DNA of 53,504 bases from the NCBI GenBank assembly GCA_019247515.1, contig JAFAOS010000158.1, positions 1-53,504 of the forward strand, written 5' to 3'. Made by a program: the position numbers and the translations under genes. The stretch's first letter is position 1. The number at the start of each line of letters is the position of its first letter. The DNA is from Chloroflexota bacterium (GTDB taxonomy: Bacteria; Chloroflexota; UBA6077; CF-72). Positions 32,629-41,180 of this stretch are shown here, piece by piece. Below the pieces are notes generated by a model. It saw only the letters and a list, made by a program, of their open reading frames with translations, did no database searches and was not told the origin of the DNA.

Positions 32629-33363
32629 ATGCCGGTCTGGGACGAGTTCCTGACCCCCCGCGACCGTCGCGTATTTGGTGGTTCTGGCTACGGCGCGCGG
32701 GCGGGTTTCGGTGAGCGGCCGGTCGTGCTGGTCATCGACGTGAACTACAACTTCGTCGGCGATCGGCCGGAGCCGATCGAAGAATCCATCAAGCGCTGGC
32801 GCAGCAGCTGCGGCGAAGAGGGCTGGCGCGCGGCCGGGCACATCGCTCGACTGCTCGACGCGGCGCGCTCGCAGGGCATTCCCGTCATCTACAGCACGGG
32901 CGTGGACGCGCGGAGTGACGGGTTCGACCGTGGCCGCTGGCTGGACAAAAGCTCGCGAGCGAGGGAGGACTTCACCGTCCACCGCGACAACGGCAACACG
33001 ATTATTCCACCCATCCAGCCGCGACCCGAGGACATCGTCATCGCCAAGAGCAAACCCAGCGTCTTTTTCGGGAGCCTGCTGGCGTCGTTCCTGGTGGACC
33101 TTCAGGCGGACTCGATCATCGCCTGTGGCACGACGACTGGCGGGTGTGTCCGCGCCACAGTCATCGATGGCTTCTCGTACAACTACCGCATGGCGGTGGT
33201 GGAGGAGTGTACGTTCGATCGCGGCCAGGCGTCGCATGCGATCAACCTGTTCGACATGCAGCAGAAGTACGCCGACGTGGTTGGGCTTGAGGAGACGCTG
33301 GAGTACCTGCGCACCCTGCCGCGGGGTCTGTTCGACGCGCGAATGCCCGCTTACGCTCGTTAG
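32629..33363 (+). CDS. Isochorismatase-family cysteine hydrolase (N-carbamoylsarcosine amidase-like)
   Basis: 244 aa from the ATG at 32629, which follows GGGAGAG (10 bp after the LigB stop). Catalytic triad: Asp37 in VLVIDVNYNF, Lys142 in KSKPSVF and nucleophile Cys173 in GTTTGGCVRAT. This family hydrolyses amides or vinyl ethers, including N-carbamoylsarcosine, nicotinamide and maleamate. Next to an extradiol dioxygenase, a role in removing an amide nitrogen from a ring-cleavage product is plausible but not shown. Confidence 0.9.
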   Translation: MPVWDEFLTPRDRRVFGGSGYGARAGFGERPVVLVIDVNYNFVGDRPEPIEESIKRWRSSCGEEGWRAAGHIARLLDAARSQGIPVIYSTGVDARSDGFDRGRWLDKSSRAREDFTVHRDNGNTIIPPIQPRPEDIVIAKSKPSVFFGSLLASFLVDLQADSIIACGTTTGGCVRATVIDGFSYNYRMAVVEECTFDRGQASHAINLFDMQQKYADVVGLEETLEYLRTLPRGLFDARMPAYAR

Positions 33364-33449
33364 TTTCCTAGTTTTCTTGGCGGAGCTCGCGCATGCGCGG
33401 GGTCCTATACCCTGTCGTATATCTTCAACTCGGCGGGGAGTTTGTCGCC

Positions 33450-34394
33450 ATGCCTGGATTGGTGTCTAGAGTTCGGGAGCGCGTGTACTGCGTCGCGGCG
33501 CCCTTTGGCCCTGGCGGGCTCGTGCACTGCTACTTCATCGACGCGCCACGCAAGACGATCGTCGACACGGGCACGGCGCCGGTGCCCCAGGAGAGCCTGC
33601 TGCCTGCCTTGCGTGAGATCGGTTGGGATGTGAGCGAGCTGCGCTACATCGTCAACACCCACATGCACGCCGACCACGCCGGCGGCAACGCGGAGCTGAA
33701 GGAGCTCAGCGGCGCGGACATCCACATGCACCGCGCGGATACGGATCGGGTCAATCCGCAGGCCTACCTGGCCGCCGCCCGGCCGGATCAGCTGTTGCTC
33801 GGCGAGCCAGAGAATCCGGCGGCCGCCGAAGCGCGGGTGCTCGAGCAACTCGGCGGCGCCTGGGGCGTCGATCGAGTCCTGGAGGACGGCGACACGATCG
33901 ATCTGGGCGACGACATCCGATTGCAGGTCATGCACACGCCCGGCCATACTGCCGGCTCGGCCTGCTTCTACTGGGAAAGCGCTCGCGCGCTGTTTTCGGG
34001 AGATGCGGTCGGCGGCCAGGGCTCGCGTGTCAACGGCTATCCCCTCTACAGCTTCGCCGCCGATTACCGACGTTCGCTGGAGCGTTTGCTGGAGCTGCCC
34101 GTCGACTACCTGATGCAGGCGCACCGCTACCGCTGGTCTGGCGCAGACAACCCCGCGGTGCGCCAGGCTGGCGACGTACGGCGCACGATCGAAGACTCCC
34201 TCGGCGTGTGGCACACGCTCGACGAGGGCGTGCGCAGCTGTCTGGCGGAAAACCGAGATATTACATTCAAAGACCTGTTTCCAAAGGTCCTGCGCGTGGT
34301 CGCGCCGCAACTGGGCAACGACCCGGACGCGGCAGGCACGCCCTCCGGCGCGCTATCGACGATCGCCGCGCACTGGCGGGAGCAGCTTGCGTGA
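33450..34394 (+). CDS. Metallo-beta-lactamase-fold hydrolase
   Basis: 314 aa from the ATG at 33450 (GGGGAG upstream); a longer frame from 33393 has no support. Zn-binding HMHADH (71-76), a further His in HTPGHTAGS, Asp in FSGDAVGG and His in QAHRYRW. MBL-fold enzymes with this pattern hydrolyse lactones, thioesters or glyoxalase-type substrates. The 3' end overlaps the binding-protein start by 4 bp, so both are translated from one mRNA. Confidence 0.9.
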   Translation: MPGLVSRVRERVYCVAAPFGPGGLVHCYFIDAPRKTIVDTGTAPVPQESLLPALREIGWDVSELRYIVNTHMHADHAGGNAELKELSGADIHMHRADTDRVNPQAYLAAARPDQLLLGEPENPAAAEARVLEQLGGAWGVDRVLEDGDTIDLGDDIRLQVMHTPGHTAGSACFYWESARALFSGDAVGGQGSRVNGYPLYSFAADYRRSLERLLELPVDYLMQAHRYRWSGADNPAVRQAGDVRRTIEDSLGVWHTLDEGVRSCLAENRDITFKDLFPKVLRVVAPQLGNDPDAAGTPSGALSTIAAHWREQLA

Positions 34395-36088
34395 ACCGGC
34401 GGGTCGCGCTCCAGTACTTGCTGTCGGGAACGGCGATGGCGCTGCTGGCGGCCTGCACCTCCGCGCCGGCGGCGCCTGCTCCGGCCACCTCCGCGCCGAC
34501 GGCGCCGCCGAAACCCACCGCGCCACCAGCCGCACCGACGAGTCCGCCGACACCCGCCGCGGCCGGCGCAACATCGTCCACATCGGCGCCGACGGCTTTG
34601 CCCCAACCCGCCGCCGCGACCGTGCAGCCGGCCGCGCAAGCCGGCGCGCAGCCGAAGACAGGCGGCACGCTGCGCCTGGGCATGGTCGGCGACGTCTCGA
34701 CCCTCGACGGTCACAACACCACCCCCAACCAGTTCGATACGACCTGGAGCGTCTTCAACCGTCTGATCAGCTACGACGCCAAGCTGCAGCCCCAGCCTGA
34801 GCTGGCCGAGAGCTGGGACCTCAGCTCCGATCTGACCCAGATCCAGCTCAATCTACGCAAAAGCGTGCAGTGGCACTCCGGTCGCGAATTCACCAGCGAC
34901 GACGTCAAATACAACATGCTGCGCGTCCGCGACGCGGCGCTTCAGATTCCCACGTTGCGAAATCAGAGCAACTGGTTTTCGACCATCGACACGCCCGACA
35001 AATACACCGTCGTCCTCAAGTCAGACCTCCCACGCCCCGCGATTTTCGACTTCTTCGAGTATTTCAACCAGGTCGACCAGCAGACAATGGAGGGTCCGAA
35101 TGCCAAGACCGCGTCGATCGGCACAGGACCCTTCAAGTTCGTGGAGTGGGCGCAGGGCGATCACCTTACCTTCGCCCGCAACGAAAACTACTGGCGCGCT
35201 GGGCGGCCGTATGTCGATAGCTTCATCGCCGACGCGCGCGATGCGCAGGCCATGCTCGTCCAGTTCGAGTCCGGCGCGCTGGACATTGCCAAAGGTCCGG
35301 CGCCCAACGACTTCGCTCGGTATCGAGACGATCCCAGCTACCAGGCGATCATTCACTCGGTCAGCGGCAACTACTTTCTGTTTGGCTTGAACCTGGGTAT
35401 TCCGCCGCTCGACAACAAGCAGGTCCGCCAGGCGCTCAATTACGCGCTCGATCGCAAGCGGTTCAACGATACGTTCATGTTCGGTACCGGCACCGCCGAA
35501 TCCCTGCCATGGCCGAGCAGCTCGCCGGCCTTTGAGGCCGCCAAACAGAACTTCTACACGTTTGACCTCGACAAGGCGGCGTCACTGTTGAAAAGCGCGG
35601 GCGCGACCCAGCTCGAGCTCGACTGCAATGTCCTGAATGCCTGGCCGCAACTGGTGAGCTTCGCGCCGGTCTACCAGGCGGACCTGGCCAAGATTGGCGT
35701 CACCCTGAATATTCGCGCCCTCGAGCTGGCGACGTGGGTTGACGAGGCGGTCAATCGCAAGTACAGGGGTATGTACCTGAGTAACTCCACATTTGCCCAG
35801 CTGGAGCCGAGCTCCACGCTCAGCAACGGGCGGGCGACCGATCCGAACTCCAACAATTCTCTGTTTCAGAGTGACACGTATTCACAGCTGATCGCCTCGG
35901 CGTCGGCGGAGCCGGACGCTGGCAAGCGGAAGGCACTGTATTCGCAGCTGAACGACATCCTCCTGGACGAATCGTTCATTATGGTGCTGGCCGGCGCGCC
36001 GCCGACGCTGATCGCAAGGTCAAATGTGAATGGGATCGAACCCAGTGCACATGACGGCTTTTACTATGAGAATACGTGGATTGGGTAG
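34391..36088 (+). CDS. Peptide-type ABC substrate-binding lipoprotein without its own permease
   Basis: 565 aa from a GTG at 34391 (GTGA overlap). Signal with MALLAAC lipobox, then a roughly 75-residue Ala/Pro/Thr linker, then SBP_bac_5 domain: GGTLRLGMVGDVSTLDGH, PELAESWDLSSDLTQIQLNLRKSVQWHSGREFTSDDVKYN, GTGPFKFVEWAQGDHLTFARN. No permease or ATPase follows. It is clearly paralogous to the protein at 41483-43108. It may deliver ligand to the Dpp transporter at 16.9-20.7 kb. Confidence 0.93.
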   Translation: MNRRVALQYLLSGTAMALLAACTSAPAAPAPATSAPTAPPKPTAPPAAPTSPPTPAAAGATSSTSAPTALPQPAAATVQPAAQAGAQPKTGGTLRLGMVGDVSTLDGHNTTPNQFDTTWSVFNRLISYDAKLQPQPELAESWDLSSDLTQIQLNLRKSVQWHSGREFTSDDVKYNMLRVRDAALQIPTLRNQSNWFSTIDTPDKYTVVLKSDLPRPAIFDFFEYFNQVDQQTMEGPNAKTASIGTGPFKFVEWAQGDHLTFARNENYWRAGRPYVDSFIADARDAQAMLVQFESGALDIAKGPAPNDFARYRDDPSYQAIIHSVSGNYFLFGLNLGIPPLDNKQVRQALNYALDRKRFNDTFMFGTGTAESLPWPSSSPAFEAAKQNFYTFDLDKAASLLKSAGATQLELDCNVLNAWPQLVSFAPVYQADLAKIGVTLNIRALELATWVDEAVNRKYRGMYLSNSTFAQLEPSSTLSNGRATDPNSNNSLFQSDTYSQLIASASAEPDAGKRKALYSQLNDILLDESFIMVLAGAPPTLIARSNVNGIEPSAHDGFYYENTWIG

Positions 36089-36138
36089 GAGGTTTTTTTG
36101 GAAGGGGCCCGCGCATGCGCGGCTGACCGTCCGTAGTC

Positions 36139-36254
36139 GCCTCTCCCTCTGGGAGAGGCCGCGCGTAGCGCGGGTGAGGGCTCCGTGTGAGCGCGAACGT
36201 AAAACTCAGTTCTCAACGTAGCCCTCACCCCAGCCCTCTCCCAGAGGGAGAGGG
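36139..36254. repeat. REP-like element pair in opposite orientation
   Basis: A unit at about 36139-36182 (CTCTCCC/GGGAGAG stem, then GCGCGTAGCGC and GGTGAGGG) and an inverted unit at 36221-36254 (CCCTCACCCC then the 9-bp stem core 36234-36254). Together they can form a long cruciform between the binding-protein stop and the dehydratase start. This fills most of the 284-bp gene-free gap and could separate the two transcription units. Confidence 0.9.
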
Positions 36255-36372
36255 GGCCCGTCTCCACGGATGCCGTCAAGAGCCGAAGTTTCCCAAAAAC
36301 TTGTTTAGGGCGGTGTAGATCGACGAAACGCAAGGTGTGCGCGCGGGCGTAGACTTGTAACGGACTAGCCCC

Positions 36373-38109
36373 GTGCCACGTGATCGCCGCCAACTGCGCA
36401 GCCAGCGGCTGCGGCAGGTCAATTTTCAGGGAGATGCGCTCCGCCTGGGGATGAACTGGACCGAGGAGGACCTCGGCAAGCCTCAGGTCCTGGTCGACAG
36501 CGCGTATGGACACGGGCATCCAGGCACGTTCCACTTCCGCCCGCTGATCGAGGAGGTCAGTAATGGCGTCTTCGAGGCCGGCGGAAAGCCAGGCGTGTTC
36601 ACGGTCAGCGACATCTGCGACGGTGTCGCGCAGGCGCACGCCGGCATGAGCTATTCGCTGGTCTCCAGGGACATCATGACGGCCATGATCGAGATCCACG
36701 CCCTCGGTCATCCGCACGACGGGATGGTGCTGATCTCGGGCAATGACAAGTCGGTGCCCGCCCACCTGATGGCGATCGCGCGCTGCAACCTGCCGGCGAT
36801 TCACGTGCCTGGCGGCACCCAGCTGAACGGTCCCGACTACATCACCTCGGACCAGATGTGGGGCCTGGGCGCGTCCGTCGAGCGGGGCGAGACGCCGCGC
36901 GAAGAGTTGGAGCGCGCGCAGTTGGTGGCCTGTCCGACGTGCGGCGCCTGCCAGTTCATGGGCAGCGCCAGCACGGGACAGATCCTGTCGGAAGCGCTGG
37001 GTCTGGCGCTGCCTGGATCGGCCCTGATCCCGGTGCCATTCAGCCGCCACCTCCGCTACGCGCGGGCCGCGGGCAAGCAGATCCTGGAGCTGATCGCCGA
37101 GGACATTACGCCAGATCGCATCCTGACCCGCCAGGCGTTCGAAAATGCGCTGATCGTGCACGCTGCCACGGGTGGCTCCACCAATGCGTTACTCCACCTG
37201 CCGGCGATCGCGCGTGAGGTCGGCATCGAGCTGACCATCGACGACTTCGACCGGGTCCATCGCCAGGTGCCGGTGCTGGCGAATGCGAAGACGACGGGCA
37301 AGTACCCCGTCGAGTACCTGTGGTACGCGGGTGGCGTGCCGGCGATCATGCTCGAAGTGCAGGACCTGCTGCACCTCGACTGCCTGACGGTCACTGGCAA
37401 GACGGTTGGCGAAAATCTGGCCGACGTCGAGCGGAGCGGCTTCTTCGCGGAGACCCGCGGCTACCTGAGAAACGTGCATGTCGAACGGGAGGAAGTGCTG
37501 CGCCCGCGATCGGATCCCTTTGGACCCCAGGGCGGCATCGCCGTGTTGCGCGGCAACCTCGCACCGCGGGGGGCGATGGTCAAATACTTCTCGGTTCCAG
37601 TTGAGATGCACGCGCATACGGGTCCGGCGCGCGTGTTCGACGACGAAGACAGCGCCGTCGAAGCGCTGCTGGCGCGGCGCATCGAACCGGGCGACGTGGT
37701 GGTGATCCGTTTCGAAGGCCCGCGCGCCAATGGCATGCCGGAGATGTACTTCGCGACGGCGATCATCGCCGCGGACCCGGCGCTCAGCAGCACGACGGCG
37801 GTGGTGACTGACGGCCGCTTTTCGGGCGCGGCGAAGGGGCCTGCGGTGGGGCACGTGACGCCGGAGGCGCTGGACGGCGGCCCGATCGCGCTGGTCGAGG
37901 AGGGTGACCTGATCGAGATCAATATTCCAGAGCGCTCGCTGGCGGTCGTGGGCTCCGCGCGCAAGCGACTGCCCAGAGACGAGCTGGCGCGTGTGCTGGA
38001 GGAGCGACGCGGCCGCTGGAGTCCACCCACGCCGCGGCGCAACGCGGGGATTCTGTCGCTGTACAGCCGCGTCGCCAGCGGTTCAGATCAGGGGGCGTCG
38101 CTAACATGA
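36373..38109 (+). CDS. IlvD/EDD family sugar-acid dehydratase (YjhG/YagF-like), altered Fe-S ligands
   Basis: 578 aa from GTG 36373 (a weak start; ATG 36451 is an alternative). Family motifs: HGHPGTFHF, SDICDGVAQAHAGMSYSL, CPTCGACQFMGSAST, HAATGGSTNALLHLPAIA, TVTGKTVGENL and DGRFSGAAKGPAVGHVTPEA. In canonical IlvD the cluster is held by the Cys of PCN, CDK and the CGxC region. Here the first is absent and CDK is NDK (N124). The pattern resembles D-xylonate dehydratases more than the isoleucine/valine enzyme. The stop overlaps the FAH gene start (ATGA), which supports a two-step sugar-acid pathway. Confidence 0.85.
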   Translation: MPRDRRQLRSQRLRQVNFQGDALRLGMNWTEEDLGKPQVLVDSAYGHGHPGTFHFRPLIEEVSNGVFEAGGKPGVFTVSDICDGVAQAHAGMSYSLVSRDIMTAMIEIHALGHPHDGMVLISGNDKSVPAHLMAIARCNLPAIHVPGGTQLNGPDYITSDQMWGLGASVERGETPREELERAQLVACPTCGACQFMGSASTGQILSEALGLALPGSALIPVPFSRHLRYARAAGKQILELIAEDITPDRILTRQAFENALIVHAATGGSTNALLHLPAIAREVGIELTIDDFDRVHRQVPVLANAKTTGKYPVEYLWYAGGVPAIMLEVQDLLHLDCLTVTGKTVGENLADVERSGFFAETRGYLRNVHVEREEVLRPRSDPFGPQGGIAVLRGNLAPRGAMVKYFSVPVEMHAHTGPARVFDDEDSAVEALLARRIEPGDVVVIRFEGPRANGMPEMYFATAIIAADPALSSTTAVVTDGRFSGAAKGPAVGHVTPEALDGGPIALVEEGDLIEINIPERSLAVVGSARKRLPRDELARVLEERRGRWSPPTPRRNAGILSLYSRVASGSDQGASLT

Positions 38110-38960
38110 GCCCGCCGCGGATCGCGCGGATGCTGTCGCCTGACGGCACGGTCCAGGTTGTGGTCACGCGTGAGGAACACGGCGCTGGTCATTTGCCGGG
38201 CACGCTGAGTGACCTGCTCCATTTGTCAAGTGGAGAGTTGCGGACGACAGTGGAGAGCGCTCACCAGTCCGCGAGTGCGGGACAGGTTCTCGCTCCGATC
38301 GACGGTCAGACCGAGGTGTGGGCCGCGGGCGTGACGTACAGGCGGTCTGAAGAAGCGCGCGTGGAAGAGAGCGCCACGCCCGACATTTATTCGCGCGTGT
38401 ACCGCGCCGAGCGGCCCGAGCTGTTCTTCAAGGCCAACGCGCGCCGCGTGGCTGGCCCGGACGCGCCGGTTGCAGTGCGCTCGGATTCGACGTGGGACGT
38501 ACCCGAACCGGAGCTGGCGATCGTGGTCAATTCCAGCGCTGAGATCGTGGGTTACACGATTGGCAACGACGTCAGCTCACGCAGCATCGAGGGCGAGAAC
38601 CCGCTGTATCTGCCGCAGGCGAAGGTGTACGCGGGCTGCTGCGCGCTGGGACCGGCGATCACGCCGGCCTGGGAAGTCTCGGATCCGTACGCGCTGGGCA
38701 TTCGCATGCGAATTCATCGCGGGGCTGGGCTCCACTGGCAGGGTGAAACGAGCATGCGAGAGTTCGCGCGGCGCCTGGACGACCTGGTGAGGTATCTGTT
38801 TCGGGAGGACGAATTTCCGGACGGGGTGATTTTGTCGACGGGGACGGCGCTGGTGCCGGAGAGTCCGTTCACGTTAGAGGCGGGCGACGTGGTGGAGATC
38901 GAGATCGATGGTCTCGGGACCCTGCGCAATGCCGTGGTCCGCGGCAAAGCCAGGCTGTAA
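38106..38960 (+). CDS. FAH-family protein, 2-keto-3-deoxy-sugar-acid dehydratase-like
   Basis: 284 aa, ATG overlapping the dehydratase stop by 4 bp. FAH-fold features: ELFFKANARRVAGP, PEPELAIVVN (ExE metal ligands), and GNDVSSRSIEGENPLYLPQAKVY. The ENPLYLPQAKVY stretch is typical of the branch containing 2-dehydro-3-deoxy-D-arabinonate dehydratase. With the upstream dehydratase it would convert an aldonate to 2-oxoglutarate semialdehyde (Weimberg route). The final oxidising dehydrogenase is not in the window. Confidence 0.87.
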   Translation: MSPPRIARMLSPDGTVQVVVTREEHGAGHLPGTLSDLLHLSSGELRTTVESAHQSASAGQVLAPIDGQTEVWAAGVTYRRSEEARVEESATPDIYSRVYRAERPELFFKANARRVAGPDAPVAVRSDSTWDVPEPELAIVVNSSAEIVGYTIGNDVSSRSIEGENPLYLPQAKVYAGCCALGPAITPAWEVSDPYALGIRMRIHRGAGLHWQGETSMREFARRLDDLVRYLFREDEFPDGVILSTGTALVPESPFTLEAGDVVEIEIDGLGTLRNAVVRGKARL

Positions 38961-38965
38961 TCTGG

Positions 38966-38998
38966 CCCTCACCCCCGCCCTCTCCCAGAGGGAGAGGG
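38966..38998. repeat. REP-like palindromic element
   Basis: CCCTCACCCC and the 9-bp stem core (38978-38998) fill the 42-bp gap between the convergent FAH gene (stop 38960) and PEP mutase-family gene (stop 39003). A terminator or mRNA-end role for both is plausible. Confidence 0.9.
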
Positions 38999-39002
38999 CG
39001 TC

Positions 39003-39917
39003 TCAGGTCGAACCGAAGTAGCGAGCCTCCAGCTCGCGCTGCTGTTTGACGGCTTTGCCGGGCTTCGGCAGGCGACGGGTGATGTACGGGTTGTCGGCGT
39101 GGCGTTCGCGAAATTCGCGGACGGCGACGGGGCCGCGCTGCAAGTAGGCGCTGACCATCTCGTACACAGCTGTCTGGGCAGCCAGGTGGGTGACGCCTGG
39201 CGCCCACTGCAGTGTGATTCCGAGTGCCAGCAAATCGGAATGATCGAGCGGCGCCGGCAGATGTGACTCCATCACCGAGAACGGCCCATCGACCACCGCT
39301 CGCGCCTGGCGAATGTCCTCGGTTGAGCGCGGTGCGGTGAACTGGACCCAGTCCGCCTGGGCCACCTCGCGGTAGAGCCGCATGCGCCGCAGGGCTTCGT
39401 CGAAGCTGCCATTGACCGCCTCACCGACGTAGCATTGGGCCATGATGACGAAGTCCGGATCGAGCTCGCGCGCACAGTCGATGGCCGCCCGGTAGCGCGT
39501 GAGCACCACGTCGAGCGGAGCGACGGTGATGCCCGCGTTGGTGGTACCGCGCTTGGCTTCGATGTCCTGATCGTCGATGCGCACTCCGGCCAGACCGGCG
39601 CGGATCGAGTCTTCGACCAGGCGGCGCACGGCCATGATGCCGCCATGCCCCGTGTCGCCGTCCAGGATGACCGGGAAGTCCACCGCTCGAGCGATCCAGC
39701 CGCCGATGGTCACACACTCCGGAATGCTGGCGACGCCGACGTCCTCCATGCCTGTATAGGCGCCCACCACTCCCGCGGTGCCCACGAAGCCGACTTCGGC
39801 TCCGGCTTCCTGCATGACTCGGGCAAGGCCCGCGCTTGGCGTGTGCATGACCGACAGGACGCGGTCGCCGCGGGCCAGAAGCTCTCGGAGCCGCCGCGTC
39901 GCTTCTCGGTAGGGCAT
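39003..39917 (-). CDS. Isocitrate lyase / PEP mutase superfamily protein
   Basis: 304 aa TIM barrel. VILDGDTGHGG is the Mg-binding motif, and the active-site loop region is EAKRGTTNAG. Isocitrate and 2-methylisocitrate lyases carry KKCGH or KRCGH there; the catalytic Cys is missing, so a lyase of that type is unlikely. Oxaloacetate decarboxylase, PEP mutase-like or carboxyPEP-type activity is possible. It starts 1 bp after the stop of the amidohydrolase gene, so the two are co-translated. Confidence 0.85.
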   Translation of the reverse strand: MPYREATRRLRELLARGDRVLSVMHTPSAGLARVMQEAGAEVGFVGTAGVVGAYTGMEDVGVASIPECVTIGGWIARAVDFPVILDGDTGHGGIMAVRRLVEDSIRAGLAGVRIDDQDIEAKRGTTNAGITVAPLDVVLTRYRAAIDCARELDPDFVIMAQCYVGEAVNGSFDEALRRMRLYREVAQADWVQFTAPRSTEDIRQARAVVDGPFSVMESHLPAPLDHSDLLALGITLQWAPGVTHLAAQTAVYEMVSAYLQRGPVAVREFRERHADNPYITRRLPKPGKAVKQQRELEARYFGST

Positions 39918-39918
39918 C

Positions 39919-41112
39919 TTACACTCGCGCGGCGCTGAGAGCCGATTTCACTCCAGCATAACGGCGATAGAAGCGCAGCGGATTGTCCCAGAACAGTTTC
40001 TGTTTCAAATCGTCGGAGAGACTCCAGCCCATCACCGTTTCGACGGATTTCGGGAACCACGACTCGCCGTGCGGGTAGTCCGAGGCGTACATCAGGATGC
40101 CGTCGCCAAGCTGGCGGGCGACCATCTCCGTCAGCTCCGGTCCCTCGCTCATCTCGATGCTCTGGAAGTAGCGTCCGCTCTGGACGTATTCGCTCGGCGT
40201 ATGCTGGAGGGCCGGCAATGCGGAGGAGATCGACTCGGCGTGCTCGTCGAGGCGCTTGACCCAGAATGGGAGCCAGCTGTGGCCCGCCTCCAGGCAACCG
40301 ACGCGCAGGTTCGGGTAGCGGTCCATCGCGCCGCTGCCGATCACCGAGGCCATGTTGCGCATGCCGCACCACGGGTGGGCCGCCGACCGCTGGAGCCACA
40401 GGTTGTCCCATGTGTCCAGGCCACCCGGGGCGTACGGTGGCATCACGGTGAACGTATGCAGGACGACCGACAAGTCGTGCTCCTGGGCGGCCGCCCAGTA
40501 TGGCTCGAACTCGGGGTGATCGAGGGGTTTGCCGTACGGCGCGTACACGAAAATGCCCCATGCCCAGGCTTCGTTCGCGCAGCGCTTCAGTTCGGCGAGG
40601 CCGCCGTCGACGTCACGACCCGAGAGAATGACGACGCCACCAAGACGCTCGGGGTAGGCGCCGCAGTAGTCCGCCATCCAGCGGTTGTACGCGCGGAAGG
40701 CGGCCAGCTCGAGGTTGACATCCGGGACGGTGGTGAACGCGCCAAACCAGCCGGAGGGCAGCAGCAAGTTGACGTCGACGCCTTCGAAGTCCATGTCGAC
40801 GATGCGACTGTGGACGTCGTGATCCACGGTGGGCGATGGGTCACGGCCTTTGTGGGCGCCGGTGAAGCCGGTCATGTAGCCGGCGTTGCGGTTTTCCGCA
40901 TCGAGCCCGGTATCGGCGCGGCCGAGGCGGCGCTCGTACTTGCGGGCGCCCATGCGGTAGGTGACCTGGCCAGTGCGTCGGGCGACGGAGCGGTACTCGG
41001 CGAATGGGACGAGCAGGTTTCTTTCGGCGGAGTCCATGTAAGTTTCGAGGACGTCCATGGAGGGGCCGACGTGGGTGTCGGTATCAAAGATTCGGAAGCC
41101 GTTTTTGGCCAT
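39919..41112 (-). CDS. Amidohydrolase family 2 (ACMSD-like) metal-dependent hydrolase/decarboxylase
   Basis: 397 aa. FDTDTHVGP (N-terminal metal motif, DxH), VDMDFEGVDVNLLLPSG, a metal His in VVLHTFTV, LEAGHSWLPFWVKRLDEH and the final Asp in MYASDYPHGES. ACMSD-like enzymes decarboxylate or hydrolyse aromatic acids and their ring-cleavage products without oxygen. The binding-protein gene lies upstream across a 370-bp repeat array, and the PEP mutase-family gene follows directly. Confidence 0.88.
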   Translation of the reverse strand: MAKNGFRIFDTDTHVGPSMDVLETYMDSAERNLLVPFAEYRSVARRTGQVTYRMGARKYERRLGRADTGLDAENRNAGYMTGFTGAHKGRDPSPTVDHDVHSRIVDMDFEGVDVNLLLPSGWFGAFTTVPDVNLELAAFRAYNRWMADYCGAYPERLGGVVILSGRDVDGGLAELKRCANEAWAWGIFVYAPYGKPLDHPEFEPYWAAAQEHDLSVVLHTFTVMPPYAPGGLDTWDNLWLQRSAAHPWCGMRNMASVIGSGAMDRYPNLRVGCLEAGHSWLPFWVKRLDEHAESISSALPALQHTPSEYVQSGRYFQSIEMSEGPELTEMVARQLGDGILMYASDYPHGESWFPKSVETVMGWSLSDDLKQKLFWDNPLRFYRRYAGVKSALSAARV

Positions 41113-41180
41113 GGCTTACGTCTCCTAAGAGGAACAGGTAGATACGTTCGTATCGTTTGTTGATTTTCTGATTCATGACA

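Noticed and set aside
33361..33449. Rho-independent terminator after the isochorismatase gene
   Set aside because: T-rich stretches are present but no stable GC stem precedes them.
36373..38109. Isoleucine/valine dihydroxyacid dehydratase (ilvD)
   Set aside because: The PCN and CDK motifs are missing, and the next gene is a sugar-acid dehydratase-like FAH protein, not a branched-chain gene.
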